Source of the DNA: a bacterium | GTDB lineage: Bacteria; Margulisbacteria; Marinamargulisbacteria; JABIPA01 | Assembly: GCA_018698675.1 (NCBI GenBank) | Contig: JABIPA010000004.1 | Span: 36,962 to 100,961, forward strand | Direction: 5' to 3' | Length of the DNA: 64,000 nucleotides | In this document: positions 1 through 8,757 of the stretch, in pieces | How positions within the stretch are numbered: the stretch's first letter is position 1 | Layout: each line of letters starts with the position of its first letter | The notes under the pieces: model-generated | Told to the model about the DNA's origin: nothing | What the model saw: only the letters and a program-made list of their open reading frames with translations | Databases searched by the model: none | Program-made: the position numbers and the translations under genes

Positions 1-186
1 ATCTTTTATATAAGCCCCTTTATAACCCAGAGCTACATAAAAATCGTCAAACCCATAATGACTATAAATTTGCATTATATGCATTAAAATTGGAATCCCT
101 CCAATCTCAACCATAGGCTTAGGTTTAACAGAGGTTTCTTCGCTAAGCCGGGTCCCTAAACCACCTGCCAAAATAATAACTTTCAT
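1..186 (-). CDS. rfbF: Glucose-1-phosphate cytidylyltransferase, N-terminal part (gene runs off the left edge)
   Basis: Sixty-two N-terminal codons are visible and the rest lies left of position 1. The protein starts [18 protein letters not shown] and continues with [11 protein letters not shown], the nucleotide-binding signature of sugar nucleotidyltransferases. The SEET and [10 protein letters not shown] spelling is the one typical of RfbF, which makes CDP-glucose from CTP and glucose 1-phosphate for CDP-deoxysugar synthesis in O-antigen. It lies next to a DegT-type aminotransferase on the same strand, 49 bp downstream of it, which fits a deoxy- or aminosugar pathway. There is no Shine-Dalgarno site. 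An extended -10 (TGT-TATTAT) ends 6 nt before the ATG, so the message may be leaderless. Family assignment is confident although only the N-terminus is seen. Confidence 0.85.
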   Translation of the reverse strand, partial: MKVIILAGGLGTRLSEETSVKPKPMVEIGGIPILMHIMQIYSHYGFDDFYVALGYKGAYIKD

Positions 187-201
187 ATTCGAATAATAAC
201 A
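187..201 (-). promoter_or_regulatory. Extended -10 promoter abutting the rfbF start codon
   Basis: On the minus strand TGT precedes the hexamer TATTAT (193-198), and only 6 nt separate the hexamer from the ATG at 186. Transcription would start at or next to the A of the ATG, giving a leaderless mRNA. Inferred from sequence alone. Confidence 0.45.
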
Positions 202-235
202 TCGACAGAAACGAAATTCTAGTTTTACCTTAGTC

Positions 236-1351
236 CTAATCGAAAAACTTCTTAATTATTTTACAGATAAAAATTTGGTCTTTATGAGAAATTTCTGGAT
301 GAAGAGGCAACGATAATAGAGTATCGTATAAAGCCTCTGATTTAGGCAAACAAAGATCGGAATCAGAAAAATAAGATAACTTATGATTTGGAAAATAGTG
401 AATTCCCACTTCTACATTATTACGAGAGAACTCTTCTTTTAACTCATCCCGATTTTTAAGAACCTTAATCGGAAAGATGTGTGGCACTGTATGCTCGAAG
501 TTAATATCAAAACATTCAACATTATCGATATTTGATAGTAACTTTGTATAAGCTATAGCCAATACTTGTCGTTTAACCTTAAACTCACTTTCAAAGCGTT
601 CGAGCTGAACAAGCCCGATTCCTGCAAATATATTACTCATGTGATACCGAAACCCTTGATGATTAACTTGAAATGCCCAAGATCTTTTCCCTTCATACCT
701 GGCATCAGTATCTTTTTGTATACCTAATAATCGTGCGTCTTTGACAAAGGCTAAAACGGATTTATCTTGAGTAACGATTGCACCACCTTCTCCTGATGTA
801 ATATTTTTAATTCCATCGAAACTGAAACATATAATATCTCCGACGGACCCAACACGATTTAAGTTAGGGTACACAGACCCGAATGCATGTGCTGCGTCTT
901 CTATCACTCTCAATTTGTATTTTTTTGAAAACGAACTTAAAGATTCAAAATCCATAGGACTTCCCGCATAATGAACAGGAATTATCGCTTTAGTCTTTTT
1001 TGTAACCTTTTTTTCAGCATCCTTTAAATCAATATGTACCGTGTTCAAATCAACATCACAAGAAATGGGAATTGCGCCGGTTGCGGTGACAGCTTGATAA
1101 GTAGCAACATAAGTTATTGAAGGAACTAATACTTCATCACCTGCCGTCATCCCTATAGAAACTAAAGCTAGATGTAATGCAGCTGTCCCACTATTTACGA
1201 CAACTACGTTATTTTTTAAATATTCTGCTAATTTCAATTCAAATTGTCGAACATAATCTCCCATTCCAAGGTATTCATCTGACATAACGCGTAAGACCAT
1301 TTCCTTTTCTTTGTTTCCGATGACAGACTTTGACAATTTAATAGGCTTCAT
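236..1351 (-). CDS. DegT/DnrJ/EryC1/StrS-family PLP-dependent sugar aminotransferase
   Basis: This 371-residue protein belongs to the fold-type I aminotransferases that aminate nucleotide-linked keto-sugars for surface polysaccharide. Visible features are the cofactor-binding [12 protein letters not shown] segment (52-63), EDAAHAFG with the pyridine-contacting aspartate (D152), and [15 protein letters not shown] with the Schiff-base lysine at K182. Length is normal for the family. The gene lies directly upstream of the partial rfbF on the same strand, so the substrate may be a CDP- or dTDP-keto-sugar; the exact sugar cannot be told. No Shine-Dalgarno site is seen. A weak -10 (TAAAAT) lies about 11 nt before the ATG. 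Confidence 0.88.
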   Translation of the reverse strand: MKPIKLSKSVIGNKEKEMVLRVMSDEYLGMGDYVRQFELKLAEYLKNNVVVVNSGTAALHLALVSIGMTAGDEVLVPSITYVATYQAVTATGAIPISCDVDLNTVHIDLKDAEKKVTKKTKAIIPVHYAGSPMDFESLSSFSKKYKLRVIEDAAHAFGSVYPNLNRVGSVGDIICFSFDGIKNITSGEGGAIVTQDKSVLAFVKDARLLGIQKDTDARYEGKRSWAFQVNHQGFRYHMSNIFAGIGLVQLERFESEFKVKRQVLAIAYTKLLSNIDNVECFDINFEHTVPHIFPIKVLKNRDELKEEFSRNNVEVGIHYFPNHKLSYFSDSDLCLPKSEALYDTLLSLPLHPEISHKDQIFICKIIKKFFD

Positions 1352-1453
1352 TATGGGGTATCATTTTATCGTCTTTGATAGAACTTTGAAACTTACTATT
1401 TACATACCTACTACATTTACCATTTTTTTTGATGTCCCGTTATAAAATTTTTG

Positions 1454-1469
1454 ATAGTATTCATACTAT
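1454..1469. promoter_or_regulatory. Perfect inverted repeat ATAGTAT-TC-ATACTAT just before a start codon
   Basis: Two 7-bp arms with a 2-nt spacer end exactly one base before the ATG at 1470. The size and symmetry suit an operator for a dimeric regulator, and TACTAT in the right arm could also serve as a -10. The function is unproven and AT-rich chance symmetry is possible. Confidence 0.3.
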
Positions 1470-2288
1470 ATGGTGAAATCAAAATGGATTCATAAGCTAT
1501 TTTCTGAAGTTCCTTTATATCAAACTCAATGGCAAGGAATTTTATTATCTGATATTGCTAAGGAAAAAGGCATTTCACCTAGAAAAATTGCGTCGACAGA
1601 TTTTTATGAAGCCTTTTACAAAAAGTTGGAACTCACAAATTTTTCATTCGACCCAAGCTGGAAAAAGAAAAAGAAAAAACTGTCCAACTTTGTTCTTCAA
1701 TACCTTAAACCACTTATATCTAAAAACCCTTCCGCCACTATACTAAGCTTAGGCGCTGGAACAGGAATCGTGGAAGAAGACCTTTTAAAAGCTGGCTTTA
1801 AAATTGATCTTCATGAAACTCAGACGACAAGTTTGAATTATTTAAAAACCAAAAACATTAATTTCAATGAGTTTATAAGTCAGGATTTATCTTCTTTTGA
1901 GTCCGATAGTTACGATCTAATCATGGCGTTTAGCATCTCATATTGCTTTTCATATGAGGACTACGAAACACTTTTTAAAGAAGTTTTTCGTATCCTTAAA
2001 AAGGGAGGTCTATTAATTATGTGGGATCCTTCTCCAGAAATTCATAGCTCAAAATTTCATATGCTTTTCTGTAAAATAATTAGAAAATTAAGACAAAACA
2101 CAAAACAGATTTTATTACAAAAAGCATCTCATGAAGTCTTTTGGGGATGGCTCCGTCAAGGCTCTCTTCACAAAAAATTAGCGCAAAATGCCGGACTTAA
2201 AGTAAACGATTCATTTTATACAAACGATAATTGGGTTAAACAAGAGTATTCTAAAGGATGTTTTTCATGGTTCATACTTAGCAAGTAG
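1470..2288 (+). CDS. SAM-dependent methyltransferase (class I), unknown substrate
   Basis: This 272-residue protein has a Rossmann-type methyltransferase core. Motif I is ILSLGAGTGI at 91-100, followed by an acidic motif II region and YDLIMAFSISYCF, then VFRILKKGGLLIMWDPSPE, the usual motif III/post-III of Methyltransf_11/25 proteins. The N-terminal 85 residues are basic and have no recognisable domain. It is transcribed divergently from the aminotransferase of the nucleotide-sugar cluster, so a sugar or polysaccharide substrate is possible but unproven. It has no Shine-Dalgarno site; an inverted repeat abuts the ATG. Methyltransferase activity is well supported, substrate unknown. Confidence 0.75.
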   Translation: MVKSKWIHKLFSEVPLYQTQWQGILLSDIAKEKGISPRKIASTDFYEAFYKKLELTNFSFDPSWKKKKKKLSNFVLQYLKPLISKNPSATILSLGAGTGIVEEDLLKAGFKIDLHETQTTSLNYLKTKNINFNEFISQDLSSFESDSYDLIMAFSISYCFSYEDYETLFKEVFRILKKGGLLIMWDPSPEIHSSKFHMLFCKIIRKLRQNTKQILLQKASHEVFWGWLRQGSLHKKLAQNAGLKVNDSFYTNDNWVKQEYSKGCFSWFILSK

Positions 2289-2400
2289 TCGGCAGATACA
2301 TATTCATTTTAGAGTTCGTAAAGCCAGACAAATCTATTATGTTGTAATTAAGAACGCTATTTATTAAAAATGGTAAAAAATCTATTAGCCCTATATATAA

Positions 2401-2491
2401 TGGCGGAGAGAGAGGGATTCGAACCCTCGCTGCCCTTTCGAACACTAACGGTTTAGCAAACCGTCCCCTTAAGCCACTTGGGTATCTCTCC
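2401..2491 (-). tRNA. tRNA-Ser (GCT anticodon)
   Basis: Read on the minus strand, GGAGAGA pairs with TCTCTCC, followed by discriminator G and an encoded CCA. The anticodon loop is TTGCTAA with GCT. A long variable arm (about 18 nt) and the GGTTCGAATCC T-arm confirm a class II serine tRNA, 91 nt including CCA. Confidence 0.96.
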
Positions 2492-2697
2492 TAAAAACAT
2501 TTCAAACGCAATTCGAACACTAACTATACCAAAAAAACAAGCTCAATAAAACACCTTTTCGCTAGCCCCCCAACTCTTTCAACTCAATGCATTAACTATG
2601 TATTAAATAAGCAATTCAAACTCGAAGACATTCTGACAACAATACGTTAATATAAATAGTTGTAACCTTAAAATAAAAAGAAAAAAAAGTAACCACC

Positions 2698-3942
2698 ATG
2701 AAACAAATACTAATCGTAGAAGATGAACCTGAAGAAAGAGAAATTCTAGACGAATTTTTAAAAAGAGATTACAGCTTGTTATTTGCGGAAACAGGACAAC
2801 AAGCTGTCGACTTATTTAAAGAACATAATGAAGAAATTGATCTCATTTTATTAGACATAAACCTACCTGATTTTTCTGCTTTCGACGTCTATAAAAAGTT
2901 TTGTGAATTAACAGTAACAGGCATTCCGAACATCATTATGGTAACCGCATACAACAGAACCTCTGATGTTGTAAAAACGCTTACAGAAAATTATGCCTTT
3001 TATCATTTAGAAAAACCTTACTCTAAAAAATCGATTACATCTATTATTGAAAAAGCATTAATTAGTTCAAATTTCATTAGAAAACAACGATTGATTGACG
3101 AGTCTGTCCAACTAGATAGAATAATTATGGATAGGAACTTCAAACTCATCAATGAGCGGTTAAATACGAATATGAAATTCAATATACCTTTCAATGAGAA
3201 TGAATCTCAATCCCTCGTTTGCCACATAAAGCCTTTAAAAGCAGAAGACAGTACACTTTCCAACGTTGTTAAAATATTTGAAGACGATACAGGAATTAAA
3301 ATGCCACAATCTGAAGTAAAATCTATTCTAATAGTGGAAGACGAAGAAGAGTTTTCAAACTTATTATATGAATTTTTGGAAGAAAAATACAAAGTTGAAC
3401 GAACGCCCACAATACAAACTGCAAAACAAGAAATAGAAAAAAACAATTATGACATAATTCTTCTCGACATCGGACTTCCCGATGGTAGTGGTGAAGAAAT
3501 AATAGAACTCATTAGCTTTAAAATTGATAATCAAAACTACAAACAACCTACAATCATTGTGCTTAGTGCATTTGTAAATAAAGAAATAATTACCAAGGTT
3601 ATAAAATCTGGAGCCGATACCTTCTTATCAAAACCAATATCTTTTTCAAACTTAGAATCAAAAATAGAAAATTTATCTAATAAAAAACAATCCACTGAAA
3701 AAATAAACCGTTTATCTCGACTGTTGCACCAACAACCTATGTCCTTTAGAGGAAAATTGCATGAGCTTAACTGTCTATTCTCAGCCTCACCATTTTGTAT
3801 TGACGATATTTCTCAATTTTTAGAAGACAACAAATTTGAGTCTAGTTTTATTTCAAATAAATCAAATTACACATTTGAATGCATTAAAGACGCTCTTTAT
3901 AAGATTAACCATATAGCATATACATCAACAGTTTATACATAA
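2698..3942 (+). CDS. Response-regulator protein with two receiver domains
   Basis: The 414-residue protein carries two complete REC domains and no known output domain. REC1 covers residues 1-120 (acidic pocket VEDEPEE, phospho-acceptor D53 in LLDINLP, T82, K105). REC2 covers about 208-325 (VEDEEE, D256 in LLDIGLPDGSG, S289, K311). The linker (120-205) and the last 90 residues match nothing I recognise. All phosphorylation residues are intact in both domains, so it could act as a phosphorelay intermediate or a protein-interaction switch. It ends 8 bp from the convergent end of a histidine kinase gene, an obvious candidate partner. No Shine-Dalgarno site is visible. Confidence 0.85.
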   Translation: MKQILIVEDEPEEREILDEFLKRDYSLLFAETGQQAVDLFKEHNEEIDLILLDINLPDFSAFDVYKKFCELTVTGIPNIIMVTAYNRTSDVVKTLTENYAFYHLEKPYSKKSITSIIEKALISSNFIRKQRLIDESVQLDRIIMDRNFKLINERLNTNMKFNIPFNENESQSLVCHIKPLKAEDSTLSNVVKIFEDDTGIKMPQSEVKSILIVEDEEEFSNLLYEFLEEKYKVERTPTIQTAKQEIEKNNYDIILLDIGLPDGSGEEIIELISFKIDNQNYKQPTIIVLSAFVNKEIITKVIKSGADTFLSKPISFSNLESKIENLSNKKQSTEKINRLSRLLHQQPMSFRGKLHELNCLFSASPFCIDDISQFLEDNKFESSFISNKSNYTFECIKDALYKINHIAYTSTVYT

Positions 3943-3950
3943 ATCTCGTA

Positions 3951-5303
3951 TTACTCTTTATCATCAGTAGGCAAAAACAGCGAAAACGTACTCCCAACGC
4001 CTATCTCAGACTCAGCTTTTATAACTCCATTATTTTCAGTTGCAATTCGATATACTATCGATAGCCCAAGACCAACATTTACGCCATTAGATTTCGATGT
4101 AAAATAAGGATCAAATATATTTTCCAAAACGTCGGCCTCCATCCCACTCCCTGTATCTACGACCTTTATTACAGCTCCGCTTCTTTCAAATCCATTTGGA
4201 CCGATATATGTTTCTTTTTTTAGAATGATAGAAATAGTGCCTCCTTGTATTGAATGTTCGATAGCATTTAACACCAAATTTAAAATCGCTTGATATATAT
4301 AATCTTTTACTCCAAAAACTTGCATAAAATCATCGACATCGGTTTTCAATCCAATCTTTTGGGTTTTTAACTTCGCGCTAGATAAATCAACTAACTCGTC
4401 CACCATCTCTTTTACCAAAAAAAATTCCTTAACCGAATATGTTTTTCCTAAACTGCCATACGTCAGCATCGGCTTTACAATCCGATTAAGCCTGTCGACA
4501 TTTTTAATTATTGAATTCGAAAAAGATATTACCGAATTCTTATCGTCAAAATTCTCGAGCATAATTTCCGCCCTACCTCGTAACATTTGCAATGGATTTT
4601 TAATTTCGTGGGCAATCCCATTTACTAACCTTGCATATGCTGCTTGCATCATCATTTCTTTTTGAATTTCTTCGCTTCCTTTAAGTTCCCTATTCTTTTT
4701 CTTTAAGTTTTCGACAGTATCTACTAGTTCTCCCTCTGCAGCCTCTTTTAAATTAAAATACCCCCTAATAGTAAACGCAATAATAATAAAAGTAATTATA
4801 TGAACAAGAAAAAAAGATACTAAACTAACATCCTTTTGAAGGGGCAAAATTTTAAATCCAAAAGATCCAAATATTTCATAATATATTGACAAAAAAACTG
4901 GCACGGCCATTAAAAAACGTCTTATCCAAACTGTGGATGCATCGAACAAAACAAGAGGTAAACAGAACATCCCAAAATACAAGGATTGTATACCTACATC
5001 TTCACCCAATATGCTTGAGTAAAAATAAATAGCAATATTTGAAATTAATACGAGTAGAAATTTAGAAACTATATGAAATTTAATATAATTCAAAAAAACA
5101 CAGAAAAAAAACCCAAGAGACAAAAGAACGATTAAACTCCCTTGAAGGCGATACCCAGATATATTAAATAAACATAAAAGAGGCATGGTCAACACGCCAA
5201 ACATGATAGACATCTTATTTGAAACAATAAGTGTTCTGTTAATTTCTGAGCTATTATCTTCAGATGTTCCTATAAAAAAAAGAGCCCTGTAAAAATTATG
5301 CAT
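3951..5303 (-). CDS. Membrane-bound sensor histidine kinase
   Basis: The product is 450 residues from the ATG at 5303. About six hydrophobic membrane helices fill residues 25-180, a short coiled coil follows, then HisKA with the H-box IAHEIKNPLQML (phospho-accepting H232). The HATPase_c domain has an N-box (LNLVLNAIEHS), G1 (VVDTGSGM) and G2 (VGLGLSIVYRI). No PAS or periplasmic sensor domain is present, so the membrane region itself may sense the signal. A TTG at 5324 would add seven residues, but TATACT at 5313-5318 looks like a -10 that would exclude it; from there the ATG is 9 nt away. It is convergent with the double-receiver gene, its probable partner. Confidence 0.88.
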   Translation of the reverse strand: MHNFYRALFFIGTSEDNSSEINRTLIVSNKMSIMFGVLTMPLLCLFNISGYRLQGSLIVLLSLGFFFCVFLNYIKFHIVSKFLLVLISNIAIYFYSSILGEDVGIQSLYFGMFCLPLVLFDASTVWIRRFLMAVPVFLSIYYEIFGSFGFKILPLQKDVSLVSFFLVHIITFIIIAFTIRGYFNLKEAAEGELVDTVENLKKKNRELKGSEEIQKEMMMQAAYARLVNGIAHEIKNPLQMLRGRAEIMLENFDDKNSVISFSNSIIKNVDRLNRIVKPMLTYGSLGKTYSVKEFFLVKEMVDELVDLSSAKLKTQKIGLKTDVDDFMQVFGVKDYIYQAILNLVLNAIEHSIQGGTISIILKKETYIGPNGFERSGAVIKVVDTGSGMEADVLENIFDPYFTSKSNGVNVGLGLSIVYRIATENNGVIKAESEIGVGSTFSLFLPTDDKE

Positions 5304-5442
5304 AAATAATATAGTATAAAACAATCCAAAATCTAGAAAGTATAATTAAAAAAAACGAGACAACCCCCTGATTTTTTATGGACTAGATTCATTGTTTTAC
5401 TCCTTAGAAAAATAAAAAATTTAATTTTCAAAAGCAGTATCG

Positions 5443-5448
5443 TATAAT
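5443..5448 (+). promoter_or_regulatory. Perfect -10 hexamer upstream of purU
   Basis: TATAAT lies 51 nt before the purU ATG. Its -35 (TTAATT, 5421-5426, 16 nt away) is poor, so this is only a likely promoter. Confidence 0.35.
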
Positions 5449-5499
5449 TTATTGTACCAATCTAATTTAGACTCATATTAAAAAAAAGGCATTCTACTA

Positions 5500-6372
5500 A
5501 TGACAAAATTTTCTCAAGCTAAAAAAGGGGTTTTCTTAATCCATTGTCCAGACAAAAAAGGCATAATTGCTTCTGTGACCGACTACATTTTATCTAAAAA
5601 ATGGAACATCACGTGTCTTCAACAAAACGTCGATTCAGAAGATTCAATATTTTCAATGAGAATTGAATGGGAATATAGTGACGAAAATCTTTCCGAAGAT
5701 GACTTAACCCAAGAATTTAACAATAAAATCGGAAAAAAATATAATATGTATTTTCTTTGCTTCCTCAATGAGACGGCCGTGTCTACGGCCCTATTTGTTT
5801 CAAAAGACAGCCATTGTTTGTTAGACCTGCTTTCGAGATGGAAATACAAAGAACTTCCTATCAATATCAAGTTAATCATTGGGAATCACGAAGAAATGAA
5901 AACATATGCAGACATGTTTTCCGTCCCTTTTTACTATATTCCTATCTCATCCAAAACAAAGCCCGCCGTCGAAAAGAAACAACTTGAACTATTAAAAAAG
6001 TATAATATCAATTTAATAGTATTGGCCCGATACATGCAAATCCTGTCCCCTGCTTTTATTTCAAATTACAGATATAAAATTATTAATGTACATCATTCTT
6101 TTTTACCAGCATTCCCTGGCGCCAAGCCGTACCACCATGCCTATCAACGTGGAGTTAAGTTGATAGGGTCCACCAGCCACTATGTCACCCCGGAACTTGA
6201 TGCTGGTCCAATTATTTCGCAGCATGTTACAAATGTAAGCCACAGAGAAAGCATTCAGGACTTTGTTCGAATGGGTCGTGAATTGGAAAAAAATGTTCTA
6301 GCGAATGCCGTTTGGAACCATGCAAACAGAAAAACGCTAGTAATCAAAAATAGAGTGGTGGTATTTGACTAA
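5500..6372 (+). CDS. purU: Formyltetrahydrofolate deformylase
   Basis: PurU hydrolyses 10-formyl-tetrahydrofolate to formate and tetrahydrofolate, balancing one-carbon pools and supplying formate. Residues 1-90 form an ACT domain (FLIHCPDKKGIIASVTD). Residues 95-285 form the formyltransferase-like domain with VLARYMQIL, the catalytic N196-V-H198 in NVHHSFLP, and D234 in LDAGPII. The 290-residue length is normal. An AAAGG sequence lies about 10 nt before the ATG. The TAA stop shares one base with the ATG of the next gene, so the haem lipoprotein downstream is translationally coupled to it. Confidence 0.95.
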   Translation: MTKFSQAKKGVFLIHCPDKKGIIASVTDYILSKKWNITCLQQNVDSEDSIFSMRIEWEYSDENLSEDDLTQEFNNKIGKKYNMYFLCFLNETAVSTALFVSKDSHCLLDLLSRWKYKELPINIKLIIGNHEEMKTYADMFSVPFYYIPISSKTKPAVEKKQLELLKKYNINLIVLARYMQILSPAFISNYRYKIINVHHSFLPAFPGAKPYHHAYQRGVKLIGSTSHYVTPELDAGPIISQHVTNVSHRESIQDFVRMGRELEKNVLANAVWNHANRKTLVIKNRVVVFD

Positions 6373-6857
6373 TGATAAAAAGTAACCCGGTCACGAATGG
6401 ATTAAGTAAACTTATAAAAGGAATAGTCATATCTAGTTTGATACTACTATCATCCTGCAACACAGATGATTCGACACCTTCCTCTTCCAAAAACAAACTC
6501 GAGCCTCAATCAACGTGGGACTCAGTACAAACCATATTTTCGTCTAAATGTATTTCATGCCATCGTTCGGGACGAAGGCATGCCGCTACTTCTGGTTTAA
6601 TTTTAACTCACAACATGGCCTACGAGTCACTTGTTGACACAAGCCCAAAAAACGAGCAAGCCCTATTAGATGGCTTCAAACGCGTATCTACATCAGGAAA
6701 CGCAGAAGAGCGTCTTTCTAAGAGTTTCCTCTGGAAAAAGGTTCAAATAATTACGAATTCGGCATACGGAAAAAAAATGCCAACAAGAGGTTCACTAACT
6801 TCCTCAGAAATTGCTATTATTAAATCCTGGATAGAATCTGGGGCTTTAAAAGATTAA
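6372..6857 (+). CDS. Cytochrome c-like lipoprotein with a CXXCH haem site
   Basis: The 161-residue protein has a hydrophobic signal ending in LLSSC, a lipobox with acylated C29. A low-complexity linker follows, then one CISCH haem-binding motif (C60, C63, H64). Near the end are KKMPTRG (M136, a possible distal haem ligand) and SSEIAIIKSWIESGA, a helix typical of planctomycete-type cytochrome c domains. It is therefore probably a membrane-anchored mono-haem protein outside the cytoplasm; its redox partner is unknown. The start overlaps the purU stop by one base, an odd pairing of a folate enzyme with a cytochrome. Confidence 0.75.
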   Translation: MIKSNPVTNGLSKLIKGIVISSLILLSSCNTDDSTPSSSKNKLEPQSTWDSVQTIFSSKCISCHRSGRRHAATSGLILTHNMAYESLVDTSPKNEQALLDGFKRVSTSGNAEERLSKSFLWKKVQIITNSAYGKKMPTRGSLTSSEIAIIKSWIESGALKD

Positions 6858-6883
6858 GTTTTCCACTATTAAAATAACTACTT

Positions 6884-6912
6884 TTTACACCAAGCCAATA
6901 ATTTGGTATGAT
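6884..6912 (+). promoter_or_regulatory. Sigma-70-type promoter of tRNA-Arg
   Basis: TTTACA (6884-6889), a 17-nt spacer and TATGAT (6907-6912) predict initiation near 6919, about 10 nt before the tRNA. Confidence 0.65.
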
Positions 6913-6928
6913 TTTTGTTTTTAAATAT

Positions 6929-7005
6929 GCGCCCGTAGCTCAGCTGGATAGAGTAACAGACTTCGAATCTGTGTGTCGGGAGTTCGAATCTCTCCGGGCG
7001 CACCA
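6929..7005 (+). tRNA. tRNA-Arg (TCG anticodon)
   Basis: The acceptor stem GCGCCCG/CGGGCGC is followed by discriminator A and encoded CCA. The anticodon loop CTTCGAA carries TCG, and the D-loop (AGCTCAGCTGGATAGAG) and T-arm (AGTTCGAATCT) are canonical. Length is 77 nt. Confidence 0.97.
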
Positions 7006-7020
7006 CTAATTCAAGTCTTT

Positions 7021-7746
7021 TTAACTCGAAATTTCGTTCCAAACCAAGTCATTTGCAACTTTATAAGAATCAATAGTACCTGCGTCCGTCCACCAACCTT
7101 GAAACTGATTAAATTCACAATTTCCTGACTTTATATAAAAATTATTCACATCGGTAATCTCAAGTTCTCCTCTTTGAGAAGGCGAACATTTTTTAACAAA
7201 ATCAAATACGGCTGCATCATAAAAATAAATGCCTGTAACAGCCATCTTTGATTTTGGAACGTTCGGCTTTTCTTGAATAGAAACTACTTTGTCACCAATC
7301 AACTCGGCGACTCCAAATCTATTTGGATGCTCAACCTCTTTTAAAATTAAACGAGCGCCTTCTTTCTGATTTTTAAACGCATCCACATACGGAACCAAAG
7401 AATCTTCAAATATATTATCGCCTAAAATAACCACTGATTTACTTCCATTGCAAAAATTTTCAGCAAGACCTAAGGCTTCGGCTATTCCTCCAGCTTCATC
7501 TTGAACTTTATAACAAAACTCACAATTATACTCGCTTCCAGACCCTAGTAAACTAACAACAGCCCCCATATGTTCTTTTCCGGTAACAATAAGTATTTCT
7601 ACAATTCCGGCTTCTACTAATTTAGTTACAGAATGCACTATCATGGGGTTCATTCCGACTGGCAATAAGTGCTTATTCGTAACCTTTGTTAGAGGTAATA
7701 ATCGAGAGCCGGTTCCTCCTGCTAAAATAATTCCTTTGATATTCAT
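7021..7746 (-). CDS. rmlA: Glucose-1-phosphate thymidylyltransferase (short type)
   Basis: This enzyme joins dTTP and glucose 1-phosphate to dTDP-glucose, the first step to dTDP-rhamnose and other dTDP-sugars. The N-terminus IILAGGTGSRLLPLT (6-20) with NKHLLPVG (24-31) is the nucleotide-binding signature; EKPNVPKS and a WTDAGT segment near the end also fit. At 241 residues it is the short form, lacking the C-terminal dimerisation/allosteric extension of about 290-residue RmlA, so feedback inhibition by dTDP-rhamnose may differ. It follows rmlB by 3 bp on the same strand and is clearly co-transcribed. Confidence 0.88.
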   Translation of the reverse strand: MNIKGIILAGGTGSRLLPLTKVTNKHLLPVGMNPMIVHSVTKLVEAGIVEILIVTGKEHMGAVVSLLGSGSEYNCEFCYKVQDEAGGIAEALGLAENFCNGSKSVVILGDNIFEDSLVPYVDAFKNQKEGARLILKEVEHPNRFGVAELIGDKVVSIQEKPNVPKSKMAVTGIYFYDAAVFDFVKKCSPSQRGELEITDVNNFYIKSGNCEFNQFQGWWTDAGTIDSYKVANDLVWNEISS

Positions 7747-7749
7747 GTT

Positions 7750-8757
7750 TTAACTCGTTTCATATTGTTCCTTATAATAAGTCATATATTCTTTGCTTTT
7801 TACATTATCTAGCCATTTCTTATTGTTCTCGTACCAACTTACAGTATTTTTCAGTCCAATTTCGAGTCCAATCTTAGGATACCATCCACATTCCTTAGAA
7901 ATCTTTGAAAAATCGATTGCATACCTCTCGTCATGAGCCAATCTATCTTTAACAAATTCAATATTTGGAACGACTCCTAGTTCATCCGCAATTTTGTGTA
8001 CCAAATCAATATTCTTAATCTCGGACCTTCCTCCGATATTATAAATTTCTCCCGTTCTACCCTTCGTAATTACGGAATAAATACCTTCGCAATGGTCCCC
8101 AACATAAATCCAGTCACGAATATTCTCTCCCTTTCCATATATAGGTAAAGGCTTACCTTCGAGAATGTTAGAAACCATTAAAGGTATTAATTTTTCAGGA
8201 TATTGATATGGACCATAATTATTTGAACATCTAGTAATTTTAGCTGGGAATTTATGTGTTCGAATTGCAGCAAGAACCATTAAATCGGAACTTGTTTTAG
8301 ATGCTGCGTATGGACTATTTGGATGAAGCTCAGATTCCTCGGAAAACTTACCTGGGTCATCAATGCTTCCATATACCTCGTCGGTAGACACATGTATAAA
8401 TTGTTCAACTGAATATTCTCTAGAGACATCAATTAATGATTGAGTCCCTTCTACATTTGTTTTTACAAACTCAATACCAGATAAAATACTTCTATCCACA
8501 TGTGATTCTGCCGCAAAATGAACAACTATATCTATTTTTTTTGACTTAAAAATCGTTTCCAAAGTTTTTTTATCACAAATATCTACCTTGTAAAAAGAGT
8601 ATCTGTCATTCTTTTCAAATTCAGATAAATTTAAGGGGTTTCCTGCATATGTCAATTTATCAACATTACATACTGTAGTATTGGGCAAGCTCATTACAAA
8701 CTTTATGAAATTTGACCCAATAAAACCGCATCCTCCGGTAACTAAATAATTTATCAT
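7750..8757 (-). CDS. rmlB: dTDP-glucose 4,6-dehydratase
   Basis: This 335-residue extended short-chain dehydrogenase converts dTDP-glucose to dTDP-4-keto-6-deoxyglucose. The NAD-binding motif TGGCGFIG is at 7-14. The catalytic set is T125-D126-E127 in STDEVYG and Y150xxxK154 in SPYAASK; SCSNNYGPYQ-like CSNNYGPYQYPEKLIP follows. Length is normal. Its ATG overlaps the upstream DUF502 stop by 4 bp (ATGA), so the two are translationally coupled, and rmlA follows at once. rmlC and rmlD are not in this window. Confidence 0.95.
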   Translation of the reverse strand: MINYLVTGGCGFIGSNFIKFVMSLPNTTVCNVDKLTYAGNPLNLSEFEKNDRYSFYKVDICDKKTLETIFKSKKIDIVVHFAAESHVDRSILSGIEFVKTNVEGTQSLIDVSREYSVEQFIHVSTDEVYGSIDDPGKFSEESELHPNSPYAASKTSSDLMVLAAIRTHKFPAKITRCSNNYGPYQYPEKLIPLMVSNILEGKPLPIYGKGENIRDWIYVGDHCEGIYSVITKGRTGEIYNIGGRSEIKNIDLVHKIADELGVVPNIEFVKDRLAHDERYAIDFSKISKECGWYPKIGLEIGLKNTVSWYENNKKWLDNVKSKEYMTYYKEQYETS

